45,129 bases of DNA from an uncultured Eubacteriales bacterium (GTDB taxonomy: Bacteria > Bacillota > Clostridia > Oscillospirales > Butyricicoccaceae): NCBI GenBank assembly GCA_910586105.1, contig CAJUGU010000013.1:1-45129 (forward strand), given 5' to 3'. A program made the position numbers and the translations under genes. The first letter of the stretch is position 1; every line of letters begins with the position of its first letter. The notes below the pieces were generated by a model. It was given only the letters and a program-made list of their open reading frames with translations, was not told where the DNA came from and ran no database searches. This document shows, piece by piece, positions 1-8,885 of this stretch.

Positions 1-137
1 CTACGCGGACGGCGCCAAAGGGACTCGTCCCTTTGGAATCCCTTCCTCGCCTGCGGGCGGGATTGGTGCGGTCAAAGCCGGTTCTGCGTGCGCCTTCGTC
101 CCGCCGCGAGGACGGCGGGACGAAGTGGCAGGATCGG
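1..137 (-). repeat. Two-hairpin interspersed repeat, copy A
   Basis: Read on the minus strand, this segment aligns over its whole length with 34399-34537. It starts CCGATCCT, then has a perfect 13-bp stem (94-106 with 113-125, 6-nt loop), a linker containing CCCGCCCGCAGGCG, and a second perfect 9-bp stem (15-23 with 28-36, CTCG loop). It ends in a GGCGCCGTCCGCGTAG tail. Linker and tail match copy B closely, while the stem sequences differ but keep pairing. No T-run follows either hairpin, so it is not a normal terminator. It is probably an intergenic REP/MITE-like element; it may continue beyond the window edge. Confidence 0.75.
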
Positions 138-202
138 CAAAATTTTTGGAACGTGAGTATGAGAAGTCCCTCAAAAAATCTGATGGAAAGAGGCGTTTTG
201 CC

Positions 203-874
203 ATGCCAAAACCGACTGTTGTACATAGCGTAAAGCTCGTTTACCGCGCTGCGCTGCTGATCGCCGTGGGCGTATTCCTTGCCATGCGTCAAGCCGACCC
301 GCAATGCAGCCCGGGGATATTATTCCCCGTTGTTTGGATCGTTTTCATGGTCGAAATGGTACGCCGGATGTTCCCCATCCGCAGCGAAAGCGTCGGCTGT
401 CAGAAGCAGTATGCTTACGCCTTTCGGACGGCCGCCCCTGCGGAGAAGCGCCCGACGCTGCCGCACCGGCGGGCGCTCGCGGTGGCTGCGATCTGGACGG
501 GCGTAAACGCCGTGATCGGCTTTGCTTACCTGCGCGGAGCCATCGGACAGGGCGCGCTGCTGCTGTTCAGCCTTTTTTTTGCGGTCAGCGATATGATCTG
601 CGTGCTGGCGTTCTGCCCGTTTCAAAAATGGGTGATGAAAAACCGGTGCTGCATCACCTGCCGCATTTACGATTGGGATTATGCTATGATGTTCGCGCCG
701 CTGGCGTTCATCCCCAGCGCCTATACATGGAGCCTTTTCGGCATGGGGCTTGCAGTGCTTGCCAAATGGGAAATTGCCGTCTTCCGTCACCCGGAACGCT
801 TTTCCGAAGTCACAAACGCAAGCCTTTCCTGCAAAAACTGTACGGAAAAGCTGTGCAGGCACAAAAAGCTCTGA
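203..874 (+). CDS. Cysteine-containing multi-pass membrane protein, function unknown
   Basis: This encodes a 223-aa integral membrane protein with about five hydrophobic segments (roughly residues 15-33, 40-55, 93-110, 112-135 and 158-185). After the fourth segment comes a CCITC motif, and the C terminus carries SCKNCTEKLCRHKK, so two Cys clusters could bind a metal or Fe-S centre on the same membrane face. I chose ATG 203 because AAAGAGG lies about ten bases upstream; longer in-frame starts run into the repeat at 1-137. It stands alone, with no operon partner on either side. I recognise the pattern as that of a conserved clostridial membrane protein but know no function; the metal-binding idea is inference. 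Confidence 0.7.
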   Translation: MPKPTVVHSVKLVYRAALLIAVGVFLAMRQADPQCSPGILFPVVWIVFMVEMVRRMFPIRSESVGCQKQYAYAFRTAAPAEKRPTLPHRRALAVAAIWTGVNAVIGFAYLRGAIGQGALLLFSLFFAVSDMICVLAFCPFQKWVMKNRCCITCRIYDWDYAMMFAPLAFIPSAYTWSLFGMGLAVLAKWEIAVFRHPERFSEVTNASLSCKNCTEKLCRHKKL

Positions 875-1626
875 GCGCCGGCGCGCGGCGCGGCCGGCTG
901 TGCTCCATCGGCAGGGGATACGCTTTTTGAACGGATACCAATTCAGACGCAGGCTCGCGGGAGGAATGATGGAATGGCATTGCCTATCGGGAAATAACGC
1001 TGTACATACGCGGATTACCTTCCAAGTCCAAATCTGATTCCTGACCGGATGGAGCAATAGGGCAAGTCGATTCCACAGGATTTTCCGAAGTCTTAAAAAG
1101 TCTTTAAATGGATAAAAGAAACCGCGCGTCTCATTCGGGACGGATCAGAGGTTATGCTGTAGCTGTGATTGACAGGGTCGAGCTGTTTTCCGGCACTCGC
1201 AAATCCTGTCCGTACTTTTTTCATGTCCTTTTCCGCTATTCCTTTTGGAATATTATTTACATTTACAACTAATTTTATTATATTATTTAAACAATCTAAA
1301 GTATTGATTTTTGTTCTGATTAAATGTATTAAAATCTTCTGCTTCTGCATTTGAGAATATCATTTAAGCATCATTTTAGCGTTTTTATCACCCTTAACTA
1401 TTAATATCGCGTAAATATAAACGGTTTTCGCAATAATTTCACCGTTTTGTACATCAAAATCACCGAAAATCCACTTTTGACATATTATTTCACTTCCTTA
1501 GATTTATGATTTTTGCAAATATCGACAATTTTTGCCATTTTTTGATTAAAAATAAGCTGCAAAAAAATGTCCGTTAAAAAACATGACCAAATTGATTTTT
1601 GGGCTGTGGAAAAAGAAGGAAATGCA
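875..1626. other. Long AT-rich non-coding stretch before the SLH gene
   Basis: No ORF here has a credible ribosome binding site or family match. Base composition falls abruptly from GC-rich to strongly AT-rich from about 1220 onward, which marks the edge of the island carrying the SLH gene. A TTGACA at 1477-1482 has no good -10 partner. No riboswitch-like or tRNA-like structure was recognised. Confidence 0.6.
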
Positions 1627-1635
1627 TGGTATAAT
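1627..1635 (+). promoter_or_regulatory. Extended -10 promoter for the SLH gene
   Basis: TGG-TATAAT matches the extended -10 pattern (TGnTATAAT) with a perfect hexamer, about 90 bases upstream of the SLH start codon. The -35 position (TGGAAA, 1607-1612) is poor, which an extended -10 tolerates. Confidence 0.55.
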
Positions 1636-1727
1636 AAATATGAAATAAAGATGTTGATAAGTAGATTAAGTATATTGCAAATGATATGCTTATAAAGTGT
1701 ACTGACATCAAGAAAGGACATAAAGAA

Positions 1728-4694
1728 ATGAAAAAAAGAATCTTATTCGCATCATTTTTTGCGGCCATGCTTTCAATCTCGGCATTTGCATTGGAACCGG
1801 AACCGATACCACAAGTACAATCTGCGGACACTGAATTTTCAGCGTCAGTTGATAACCCAAAAGACTTTCCATATGCCGATATATTAACACGTATGGAAGA
1901 CGATGTAACCAGGGACTTCGAGAGCCCTCAACTTGAAGAAGTATACTTTTTTGCAGACGGCAAGAAAGCAACGGAAAAAGCAAATCAGCTTGTAAATATG
2001 GTGAACGCATCAGAAGGAACGAATTTTGATGATTTCAAATCATGCGAAAATTTCAGTCTGGTTGTTCGGTATTCGCTCCCAGATCCCGCGGAGCCATATG
2101 CAATCACGGTTCGCGATCTCGATAATGAGATGAAAAACGTGCAGTATTATCCGCTCGGGAATCGATCCAAAACAAAAAGGCGAAATCAATATTTAGACGT
2201 TTTTTCATTCGGTGATTGTACAGCTGGCCGATATCTTGTAACGATTTGTTCTGAAACGGAAAACGATATTCAAAACGTTGCGGAAGAAAGCGCAACGATC
2301 CTTGAATTAGCTGAAATTGAAGTCGATTTTGGCGCATTCTGTCTGAATCATGATACGTTACGTGATGTGCTGGCTAACCATGGTTTTTATTCGCAGGATG
2401 ATACGAAACGCGCTCAAAAATCGCAGATAAGATTTATAGCAGACACGCAGTGCTTACCCAGTGCGGAAAATAAAATGACCGCGGAAACATCGCTGCACGA
2501 ATTGATTTCTTTCGTCACCGATTATGAAGAACTGTTTTCAAACTGCGAGACGGCAAAATGGTTATTTCATTACGATGCGCCCGATCCTGCAATCTTTTCG
2601 TGGAGAGTCGAGTTGCCTGTGGCTAATATTGAGCCTGCGGGAGCTTATCAGGAATGGATCCGCACGGATCAAAACGTTATCACCGGAAATCTGCCTGAGG
2701 ATTCTTTGAATGTTATCCATATCACTGCCGACGATCTGCCTTGGGAGGAAAGCCGTATATATGAATCCGGACGCTTTCAAAACGGTTACTGGGTCGGGGT
2801 TATCATTACTGCGCCAAAGGGAGCGGAAAGCGCATATTATGGGAGTGCGGGGGATGCTGCAAGCCTGTTCGATTTGAGCGATCGGGAAAGGGATCGCATT
2901 GAGATCAGCGACTTCAATGGAACTGTTTCTTTTTGCTGTGATTTAGCATCAGACGGCAGCTTATCGTATCCCTTTTTCTGTATCCAATTTTTCGGTAAGG
3001 ACGAAATTCCTCTTACCGAAACCTATTACTTTGAAATCAATTTTGAAGAAGTTGTTTTGAATACCACTATTCCCGTGAATGAAACCAATGGAATCGTCGG
3101 CAAGGAAGATATTGAACGCGGGATTTATGCTGTCCGTTTTAATGCAGAGCATAAAAACGATACTGCTAAAAATATAATAATTGATGCAACCGGTTTGAAC
3201 CGCGTATCGATCTCGAGCGACGCCGCTGCGCTTTTAACTAAAACTTGTGGAATCGATATGGAAATCGAAACACAGTATGGTACTGTTTTCATTCCGCAGG
3301 ATATGATTGATGAAATTTTTTCTACGAACGGAGTGGATCTGTCTTTAGAAATGCTTGAAAATATAGGACAAATCGAGGATGCGTTAACGCCCTCCTCGTC
3401 ACGCGCTTGCTCCTTGAATACATATCATGTCCAGATGTTAAAGGGACTGGAACCGTTCGATTTAGAGGGGAAACTGATCGTATCATTAACCGGCACTCCC
3501 GGAGCGACTAATGGTTTGAATGAACTTTGGGCAATCCGATTTGATCCGGAAAATACACCTGAAATCATTGATAAAAAGGTCATGTGCGATCACGAAAGTC
3601 GTGTTGCTTTTGAAATTGATTCTTTTGGTTGGTATGCCGTTGTAGAAAAAGGATTTGCAGAATCAATGGGCATTTTCGAGGATGACGGGAGCCAAAGCGG
3701 CGACACATCAGACTTCGGAGACAATGCCAATGATAATAGCGCTCCTGACGGTGGAGGTTCTTCAGACGATGGAGACCGTTCAAAAGGCAACGACGCTTCC
3801 GATGAAGACCAGGGTTCTAATGGCGAAGACAATTCAAATGAAAGCAGCAATTCTTTTAGCGGCGAAGGGGGAGCCGGCAATAGTGCCCCTTCTGATCGTG
3901 TAGACGATTCCAATAACAGCACCCCGCCCGACAATGGCATCAAAGCCGACGATAACGGAAGTTCTAACGACAAAACTGACCATAAAATTACTTTTAACAG
4001 CAAAAAATGGTTGATTGACGACATCTCTTTTAACGATACAAACCGTCTTGGAACGGATTCCGTTGATTTTGAAAAAGGCAATGTAAATGATGACGTTTCA
4101 ACAGCTATAGCGCAAGCAAAATATGACGATGTGCCGGTCGCCGAATGGTTCCATGCGGCAATAGTCTATATCACGCAGCAAGGTATGATGTCCGGCAATC
4201 AGAATCATTTTTTTCCCAACGCATTGCTTACTCGAGGCATGATGGCGCAAATCCTCTATAATATGGAAGGCAGTCCCCCTACGGAAATAATTATGATTCC
4301 GGATGTTCCGGCTTCAGAGTGGTATACGCCCTCTATTTCTTGGGCATTTAAACAAGAGCTTATGAGCGGCTATTCCAATGGTAATTTCGGCCCGGATGAT
4401 TTCATTACGCGTGAACAGCTTGCGTCGATCCTTGAACGTTATGCGCGGAAAAAGAACTGCTTTATTGGCGTTTCTGCTGATGTTGACATCTTCAGCGATT
4501 CGGAAAATATCTCTGATTGGGCTGAACGCTCGGTCAGCTGGGCTGTTGGAGCCGGATTGATTACAGGTAAAGGAAGCATTGGAGGACTTCGCCTTGATCC
4601 GAGCGCAACGGTTACCCGTGCAGAAGCCGCGCAAATCTTAATGAACTTTGACCGGAAACTGATAGATAGACCTGATAATGCGAATCCAGAGTAG
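1728..4694 (+). CDS. Secreted surface protein with C-terminal SLH domains
   Basis: This is a 988-aa exported protein, probably held on the cell wall by its S-layer homology domains. A Sec signal peptide (MKKRILFASFFAAMLSISAFA) is followed by about 620 residues of unrecognised, probably beta-rich ectodomain. Next is an Asp/Asn/Ser/Gly-rich linker (roughly residues 660-765) and then three SLH repeats. Their cores are AEWFHAAIVYITQQGMMSG, SEWYTPSISWAFKQELMSG and AERSVSWAVGAGLITGK, each with a distal TR(G/E)xxAxIL motif (TRGMMAQIL, TREQLASIL, TRAEAAQIL). Start ATG 1728 has AGAAAGGA nine bases upstream; a longer in-frame start at 1686 lacks one. The gene is far more AT-rich than its flanks, suggesting transfer. 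A decayed relative lies at 36.7-37.5 kb. The ligand of the ectodomain is unknown. Confidence 0.85.
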   Translation: MKKRILFASFFAAMLSISAFALEPEPIPQVQSADTEFSASVDNPKDFPYADILTRMEDDVTRDFESPQLEEVYFFADGKKATEKANQLVNMVNASEGTNFDDFKSCENFSLVVRYSLPDPAEPYAITVRDLDNEMKNVQYYPLGNRSKTKRRNQYLDVFSFGDCTAGRYLVTICSETENDIQNVAEESATILELAEIEVDFGAFCLNHDTLRDVLANHGFYSQDDTKRAQKSQIRFIADTQCLPSAENKMTAETSLHELISFVTDYEELFSNCETAKWLFHYDAPDPAIFSWRVELPVANIEPAGAYQEWIRTDQNVITGNLPEDSLNVIHITADDLPWEESRIYESGRFQNGYWVGVIITAPKGAESAYYGSAGDAASLFDLSDRERDRIEISDFNGTVSFCCDLASDGSLSYPFFCIQFFGKDEIPLTETYYFEINFEEVVLNTTIPVNETNGIVGKEDIERGIYAVRFNAEHKNDTAKNIIIDATGLNRVSISSDAAALLTKTCGIDMEIETQYGTVFIPQDMIDEIFSTNGVDLSLEMLENIGQIEDALTPSSSRACSLNTYHVQMLKGLEPFDLEGKLIVSLTGTPGATNGLNELWAIRFDPENTPEIIDKKVMCDHESRVAFEIDSFGWYAVVEKGFAESMGIFEDDGSQSGDTSDFGDNANDNSAPDGGGSSDDGDRSKGNDASDEDQGSNGEDNSNESSNSFSGEGGAGNSAPSDRVDDSNNSTPPDNGIKADDNGSSNDKTDHKITFNSKKWLIDDISFNDTNRLGTDSVDFEKGNVNDDVSTAIAQAKYDDVPVAEWFHAAIVYITQQGMMSGNQNHFFPNALLTRGMMAQILYNMEGSPPTEIIMIPDVPASEWYTPSISWAFKQELMSGYSNGNFGPDDFITREQLASILERYARKKNCFIGVSADVDIFSDSENISDWAERSVSWAVGAGLITGKGSIGGLRLDPSATVTRAEAAQILMNFDRKLIDRPDNANPE

Positions 4695-5185
4695 AAAAGG
4701 GTAGACAACAACACCAAATCGGTTTGGCAGAATAATTTGTGTAAGCAGTATTCGACTTAATACAACTATTGCATAAAAAAGTGCTTAAACTGCCTTGAAT
4801 ACAAAAAATTCCGGCAGAATAGCCGTATGCGCAGTCCGAAATGTGAATGCGGCCATTCTACTGGAAAATGCTAATAACAGGAAATTTTATCGGTCTCCTT
4901 AACGAGACGGTGGTAATGCTAAAAATCAACAGGTCATTATACTGCCTGCGTTCTAATCCAGATGATTTGAAAGTCAGAGTTTTCTCTTTTCAAGAACAGT
5001 GTCGTCAACTTAGGGCAACTCCAATTTCCCAGAAGCGCAAAGCTGCTTTTTTCGAGGGTGTTTCTGATTCGGGAAACGACCTGAACAAATTTGTACAGGT
5101 CGTTTGGCGATATCTGCGCACAACTGCTTCAGCGTACTTTCACGCAAGAGCGGATCAGATTGAAATTGTTGTTTGTCCATTCGCT
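4695..5185. other. Intergenic region between convergent SLH and HTH genes
   Basis: No gene is supported here. A 235-codon plus-strand frame crosses this stretch but also runs antisense through the HTH gene and has no ribosome binding site. No clear rho-independent terminator follows the SLH stop codon. The one structured element is the palindrome at 5074-5105. Confidence 0.55.
5074..5105. repeat. 32-bp near-perfect palindrome
   Basis: A 10-bp outer arm (AAACGACCTG, 5074-5083) pairs with CAGGTCGTTT (5096-5105). After one A-A mismatch, an inner 5-bp arm (ACAAA/TTTGT) continues to the centre, so 15 of 16 positions pair with no loop. It lies downstream of the minus-strand HTH gene. Possible roles are terminator or dimer-binding operator. 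There is only a short T-run on the minus side, so operator is at least as likely. Confidence 0.5.
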
Positions 5186-5437
5186 TTAATGGATTTCAAT
5201 GAATTGCCGCCATTCGCTCTGGCTTTCCACGAACCGTTGCCGATACCACCTTTCGCTTGCGCTGAGAACAGCCGAACTTTTTCCTTCCTCCAAGTGAAGC
5301 TGCGCACTCTGTGGAATCAGCCAGCTGCGTCCAAATCGGACGGCTCCTTGAATTTTCCGCTCTTCACACGCAGTGCGTATATTTTGCGGCGGAATCCTCC
5401 ACAGCCGTGCCGCTTCCGGAATTGTCATATATTGCAT
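5186..5437 (-). CDS. Small excisionase-like HTH DNA-binding protein
   Basis: This encodes an 83-aa protein whose first 50 residues form a MerR/excisionase-type winged helix: YMTIPEAARLW (helix-turn-helix entry), then a second helix and GAVRFGRSWLIP, the basic wing. The tail, about 33 residues, is unlike the paralogue's. It is clearly paralogous to the protein at 37671-37901, with the identical string GAVRFGRSWLIP. Both copies sit just downstream of an SLH gene or remnant, here convergent. The start is uncertain: the upstream GGGGTG is weak, and the in-frame ATG three codons later is possible. Proteins of this fold act as excisionases or small repressors; which applies here is not shown by the sequence. 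Confidence 0.65.
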   Translation of the reverse strand: MQYMTIPEAARLWRIPPQNIRTACEERKIQGAVRFGRSWLIPQSAQLHLEEGKSSAVLSASERWYRQRFVESQSEWRQFIEIH

Positions 5438-5550
5438 CCTGCTTCACCCCATATCAAGATTTCATTCCGAGCCGCCGGAAAGCTGTGCGCAGCCTTTCTT
5501 TTCCACAGGCTGCGCGTCAGCCCGGCGACATATTCTTTGTGTCAGAACGA

Positions 5551-7962
5551 TTAGTCAATCTTCAAAATAAACTCTAAAATCCGGCGTGCGCAAATTTCCA
5601 AATCCGCTCGGGTAACCGCACCCAGCTCCATCGCGTTCTGCACCCGCTCCGGATAACCATTTGCCATTTTCAAATCATTCCCCGCCAGGATTTCCTTATA
5701 GTGCTCCCCACGAGTCCACCAATCCGTCATTACGATGCCGGTATACCCCCACTCTTCCCGCAGGATGCCGGTCAAAAGCTCCCTGCTTTCCGAAGCACGC
5801 CGCCCGTTGATGCGGTTATAAGCGCTCATAATTGCCCAAGGCTGCGCTTCCTTTACCACAATTTCAAACGCTTTCAGGTACAGCTCCCGCAAGGCGCGCT
5901 GGGACAGGCGGGAGTCGCTCTGCTTGCGGTTCGTTTCCTTATTGTTGCAGGCAAAATGCTTGACCGTGGCGGCAACGTTCTGAGACTGGATTCCGCGCAC
6001 CATGGCCGCGGCTAATTTTCCTGTCAGCAACGGGTCCTCGGAATAGTATTCAAAATTCCTGCCGCAAAGCGGGCTGCGGTGGAGGTTCACCGCAGGAGTC
6101 AGCCAGACGGAAATATTATTTTCCTTGACTTCTCCGGCTGCGGCAGCGCCCACGCGGGATACCAATTCCCCATCCCACGATGCCGCAAGAAGGGTGCAGC
6201 AGGGGAACGCCGTTGTGCAGATGCCGCACTCCGGGGTCAGGCGCAGACCGGCAGGGCCGTCGGCAGTCGTGATATTGGGGACGCCGTATTCCGGCAGATT
6301 GCCAATGCCGAAGGTGTTCGATACCGAAGTATTCGGCTGCCCGCCCAGCAGATGGATCAAATCCCCGTCGCTCAGCTGCCCGAGGAACGCATCCAGCGAC
6401 AGCTTTCCTTCCGCGACATCTGACAGCGGGTGGACGCCTTCCGCGTAAGGATGATGCAGATGGTAACGTCCCCGCGCCCGCACGGCAGGCGCAACCGCTT
6501 CTTCACTGCCATGCGGAAGTCTGGGGAGGAGTTCCGGTTCCGCTTCTGTCAATGCGGCAGCAGGCAGGCTCTCGTAGCTTCCATCCGCCAGAAGCCGTTT
6601 ATCGAGCCGCGTCGGAGCCAAAAATTCATGAAGCTGACAAACCACAAGGGTTTCCGGCTGCTCATAAGCGAAGTCCAATGCCGCCGCGTCCCGCACAGAA
6701 TTCCCGACATAAAGCCTGTAGCGGCCTTTTTCCAGCACATACGCACAGTGCGCGATTTTCCCCAGATCATCAAAGCTTGCCATATTGGCGATGGGGAATG
6801 AAAGCGTGACCGTTTCGCTTTCCCCAGGCTGCAAGAGCGCGGTCTTTTGAAATGCCGCCAAGCTGCGGGAAGGCTTTTGCAGAAGCCCCTCCGGCGCTCT
6901 AAAATAGAGCTGTACGACCTCTTTCCCGGCATACGTCCCGGTATTCGTCACGCGGACGGTTACGGAAATCGTTCCATCCGCCGGCGCCGCTTCCAATGTT
7001 TCCAGCGAAAAGCTGGTGTAGGACAAACCAAAGCCGAACGGATAACAGACCCGCTCCGCCGCGCCGGGAAGCGTTTCAAAGTACCGGTAACCCATGTAAA
7101 TATCCTCGGTGTAGTCCACATAGTCCGGGGACGCATGGAAATCGGCGGTGGAAGGATAATCCTTCAAATCCCGCGCGAGGGTGTCCGGCAGCTTGCCGCA
7201 GGGGGTATTTTTGCCGGTCAGCAGTTCTGCGGCGGCGACGCCGCCCTCCATTCCACCCTGGTAAGCCAGCAGGACAGAAGCAATCCGGTTGTCGGCGTAA
7301 AACCATGAAACATCGGTCACACAGCCGACGTTCAGCACAACCGCGACCTTGTCAAACGCGGCGCAGACCTGTTCCACCATTGCCTGCTCCGCATCCGTCA
7401 GGTAGTAATCCCCTTTCGGGAAAATCCGTTCCGCGCGTTTGGGGAGCGTCACCTCGTCCTGCCACGGATAGTCTTCATCGACGTACCCGACCTGCGAGCG
7501 GTCCCAGCCCTCGCCGGAAAAGCGGCTGATGACGATCACGGCCACATCGGTTTCCTGCCGCGCCGCGTCCAGCAGGCCCTTGGGAAGCTCCGGCTCCGCC
7601 ATCATGCCGGGGACGTCCCCCGCCGCATAGCGTTCCGCGACGTAATCGCGGTAATAGTCGGACAGCGGCTTGTAAACCGGCACATGCTCTGCTGTCAGCC
7701 CGTCGTATACATTGCGGGTATAGGCCACAGTCACATCGCCGCTTCCGCCGCCGCCTTTCACATAGTCGAAGCTGCCCTTGCCGAACAGCGCCACGCGGCT
7801 CCCGGAAGCCAGGGGAAGCAATCCCCCGTTATTTTTCAGCAGCACCATCCCTTCCCGCGCGGCCTGCCGGGACAGCGCGATATGGGCGGGGCAGGCGGTC
7901 ACGAAGCCTTCCCGGTTCAGCGGTAAGTTGGGCTGGCAAAGCGCCCGAATCCATTTTTTCAT
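5551..7962 (-). CDS. GH3 beta-glucosidase with reversed domain order
   Basis: This encodes an 803-aa glycoside hydrolase family 3 enzyme, expected to release glucose from the non-reducing end of short beta-glucans in the cytoplasm (no signal peptide). The C-domain motifs come first: GMVLLKNNGGLLPL and the GGGGSGDV loop near the N terminus. A fibronectin III-like domain follows (around VTVRVTNTGTYAGKEVVQLY). The TIM-barrel half with VPNITTADGPAGLR and the nucleophile motif GIVMTDWW is C-terminal. Normal GH3 enzymes have the opposite order; the reversed order is known from enzymes such as the Ruminococcus albus beta-glucosidase. Start ATG 7962 has AAGGAG directly upstream; a longer frame to 8013 has none. 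It is the last gene of the minus-strand ABC importer operon. Confidence 0.9.
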   Translation of the reverse strand: MKKWIRALCQPNLPLNREGFVTACPAHIALSRQAAREGMVLLKNNGGLLPLASGSRVALFGKGSFDYVKGGGGSGDVTVAYTRNVYDGLTAEHVPVYKPLSDYYRDYVAERYAAGDVPGMMAEPELPKGLLDAARQETDVAVIVISRFSGEGWDRSQVGYVDEDYPWQDEVTLPKRAERIFPKGDYYLTDAEQAMVEQVCAAFDKVAVVLNVGCVTDVSWFYADNRIASVLLAYQGGMEGGVAAAELLTGKNTPCGKLPDTLARDLKDYPSTADFHASPDYVDYTEDIYMGYRYFETLPGAAERVCYPFGFGLSYTSFSLETLEAAPADGTISVTVRVTNTGTYAGKEVVQLYFRAPEGLLQKPSRSLAAFQKTALLQPGESETVTLSFPIANMASFDDLGKIAHCAYVLEKGRYRLYVGNSVRDAAALDFAYEQPETLVVCQLHEFLAPTRLDKRLLADGSYESLPAAALTEAEPELLPRLPHGSEEAVAPAVRARGRYHLHHPYAEGVHPLSDVAEGKLSLDAFLGQLSDGDLIHLLGGQPNTSVSNTFGIGNLPEYGVPNITTADGPAGLRLTPECGICTTAFPCCTLLAASWDGELVSRVGAAAAGEVKENNISVWLTPAVNLHRSPLCGRNFEYYSEDPLLTGKLAAAMVRGIQSQNVAATVKHFACNNKETNRKQSDSRLSQRALRELYLKAFEIVVKEAQPWAIMSAYNRINGRRASESRELLTGILREEWGYTGIVMTDWWTRGEHYKEILAGNDLKMANGYPERVQNAMELGAVTRADLEICARRILEFILKID

Positions 7963-8042
7963 GTGAACAAACTCCTTACAAAATATGGTTTCTGAAAAGA
8001 AAGCGCCGCCCATTTGCTGGACAGCGCTTTTGCATCTGCAAA

Positions 8043-8885
8043 TCAGTCCTTAACACCGCCAAGCGTAACGCCATCGACAATGAATTTTGACAGGAACAGA
8101 TAAACGATAATGATTGGGACGATTGCAATCGTAATCATCATATAAATTTTACCCATATCAAAGGTCATGTAGTCCGCGCCGCGGAGCATTGCAATCATAA
8201 TCGGCAGTGTCTGCTTATTTTTCGAGGTAATCACCAACGCGGGGACGAAGTAGTTGTTCCACGCGCCGACAAAGGTAAAGATTGCCTGCACCGCAATCGC
8301 GGGCTTCATAATTGGCAGTACAATCCGGTTGAACGTGCCGAATTCGTTGGAACCGTCAATGCGTGCCGCCTCCACCAATTCGAGCGGAAGAGAAGACTGC
8401 ATATAGCTGTACATAAAGTAGAACACGGCGGGGGACGCGACCGACGGGATAATCAGCGGCAGCAGGGTATCGTCCATCCCCATTGTCGTAATCAGGCGGA
8501 GGAAGCCGAGCGCGGTGACCTGCGTCGGCATCACCAGGATCATCATGATGAAGGTGAACGCCGCCTTATTCAGCCGGAACTGGTAGGCATACAGCCCGTA
8601 AGCTGTCAGCGCGGAGAAATAGGTGGTAATCGCGGCGCAGAAAGTCGAAACGATCAGGCTGTTGACGATGCCCTTCAGAATCGGGATTGCGGGGTCGTTG
8701 ATGACGTTGTTCAGGTTCGTCAGGAAACTGCTGCCAGGCAGGAAGGAAAAGCCCCTTTGCAATTCCACATGGGAACGCGTCGAGTTGATAATGAGGATGT
8801 AAAAGAAGAACAGGCACAGGAACGAGAGAATAATCAGTACGGCGTGTGCAATCGCCGTAAGAATCGCATTTGACCGTTTATCCAT
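8043..8885 (-). CDS. ABC sugar importer permease, MalG type
   Basis: This 280-aa inner permease subunit belongs to a carbohydrate-uptake ABC transporter (CUT1/MalG type) with about six transmembrane helices. The cytoplasmic EAA loop that docks the ATPase is visible as ELVEAARIDGSNEFGTF. Start ATG 8885 has AAAGGAG upstream, and its first base overlaps the stop codon of the preceding permease (TAATG), so the two are translationally coupled. No ATPase gene lies in the locus; such Firmicute importers commonly use a shared MsmX-type ATPase encoded elsewhere (established for related systems, inferred here). Context points to beta-glucan oligosaccharides as substrate. Confidence 0.9.
   Translation of the reverse strand: MDKRSNAILTAIAHAVLIILSFLCLFFFYILIINSTRSHVELQRGFSFLPGSSFLTNLNNVINDPAIPILKGIVNSLIVSTFCAAITTYFSALTAYGLYAYQFRLNKAAFTFIMMILVMPTQVTALGFLRLITTMGMDDTLLPLIIPSVASPAVFYFMYSYMQSSLPLELVEAARIDGSNEFGTFNRIVLPIMKPAIAVQAIFTFVGAWNNYFVPALVITSKNKQTLPIMIAMLRGADYMTFDMGKIYMMITIAIVPIIIVYLFLSKFIVDGVTLGGVKD

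Noticed and set aside
320..1057. 245-codon minus-strand frame opposite the membrane protein
   Set aside because: The plus-strand gene has a ribosome binding site and membrane pattern; this frame is Arg/Pro-rich and has no family match.
4847..5554. 235-codon plus-strand frame behind the SLH gene
   Set aside because: It has no ribosome binding site, runs antisense through the HTH gene that has a clear paralogue, and its translation resembles no protein family.
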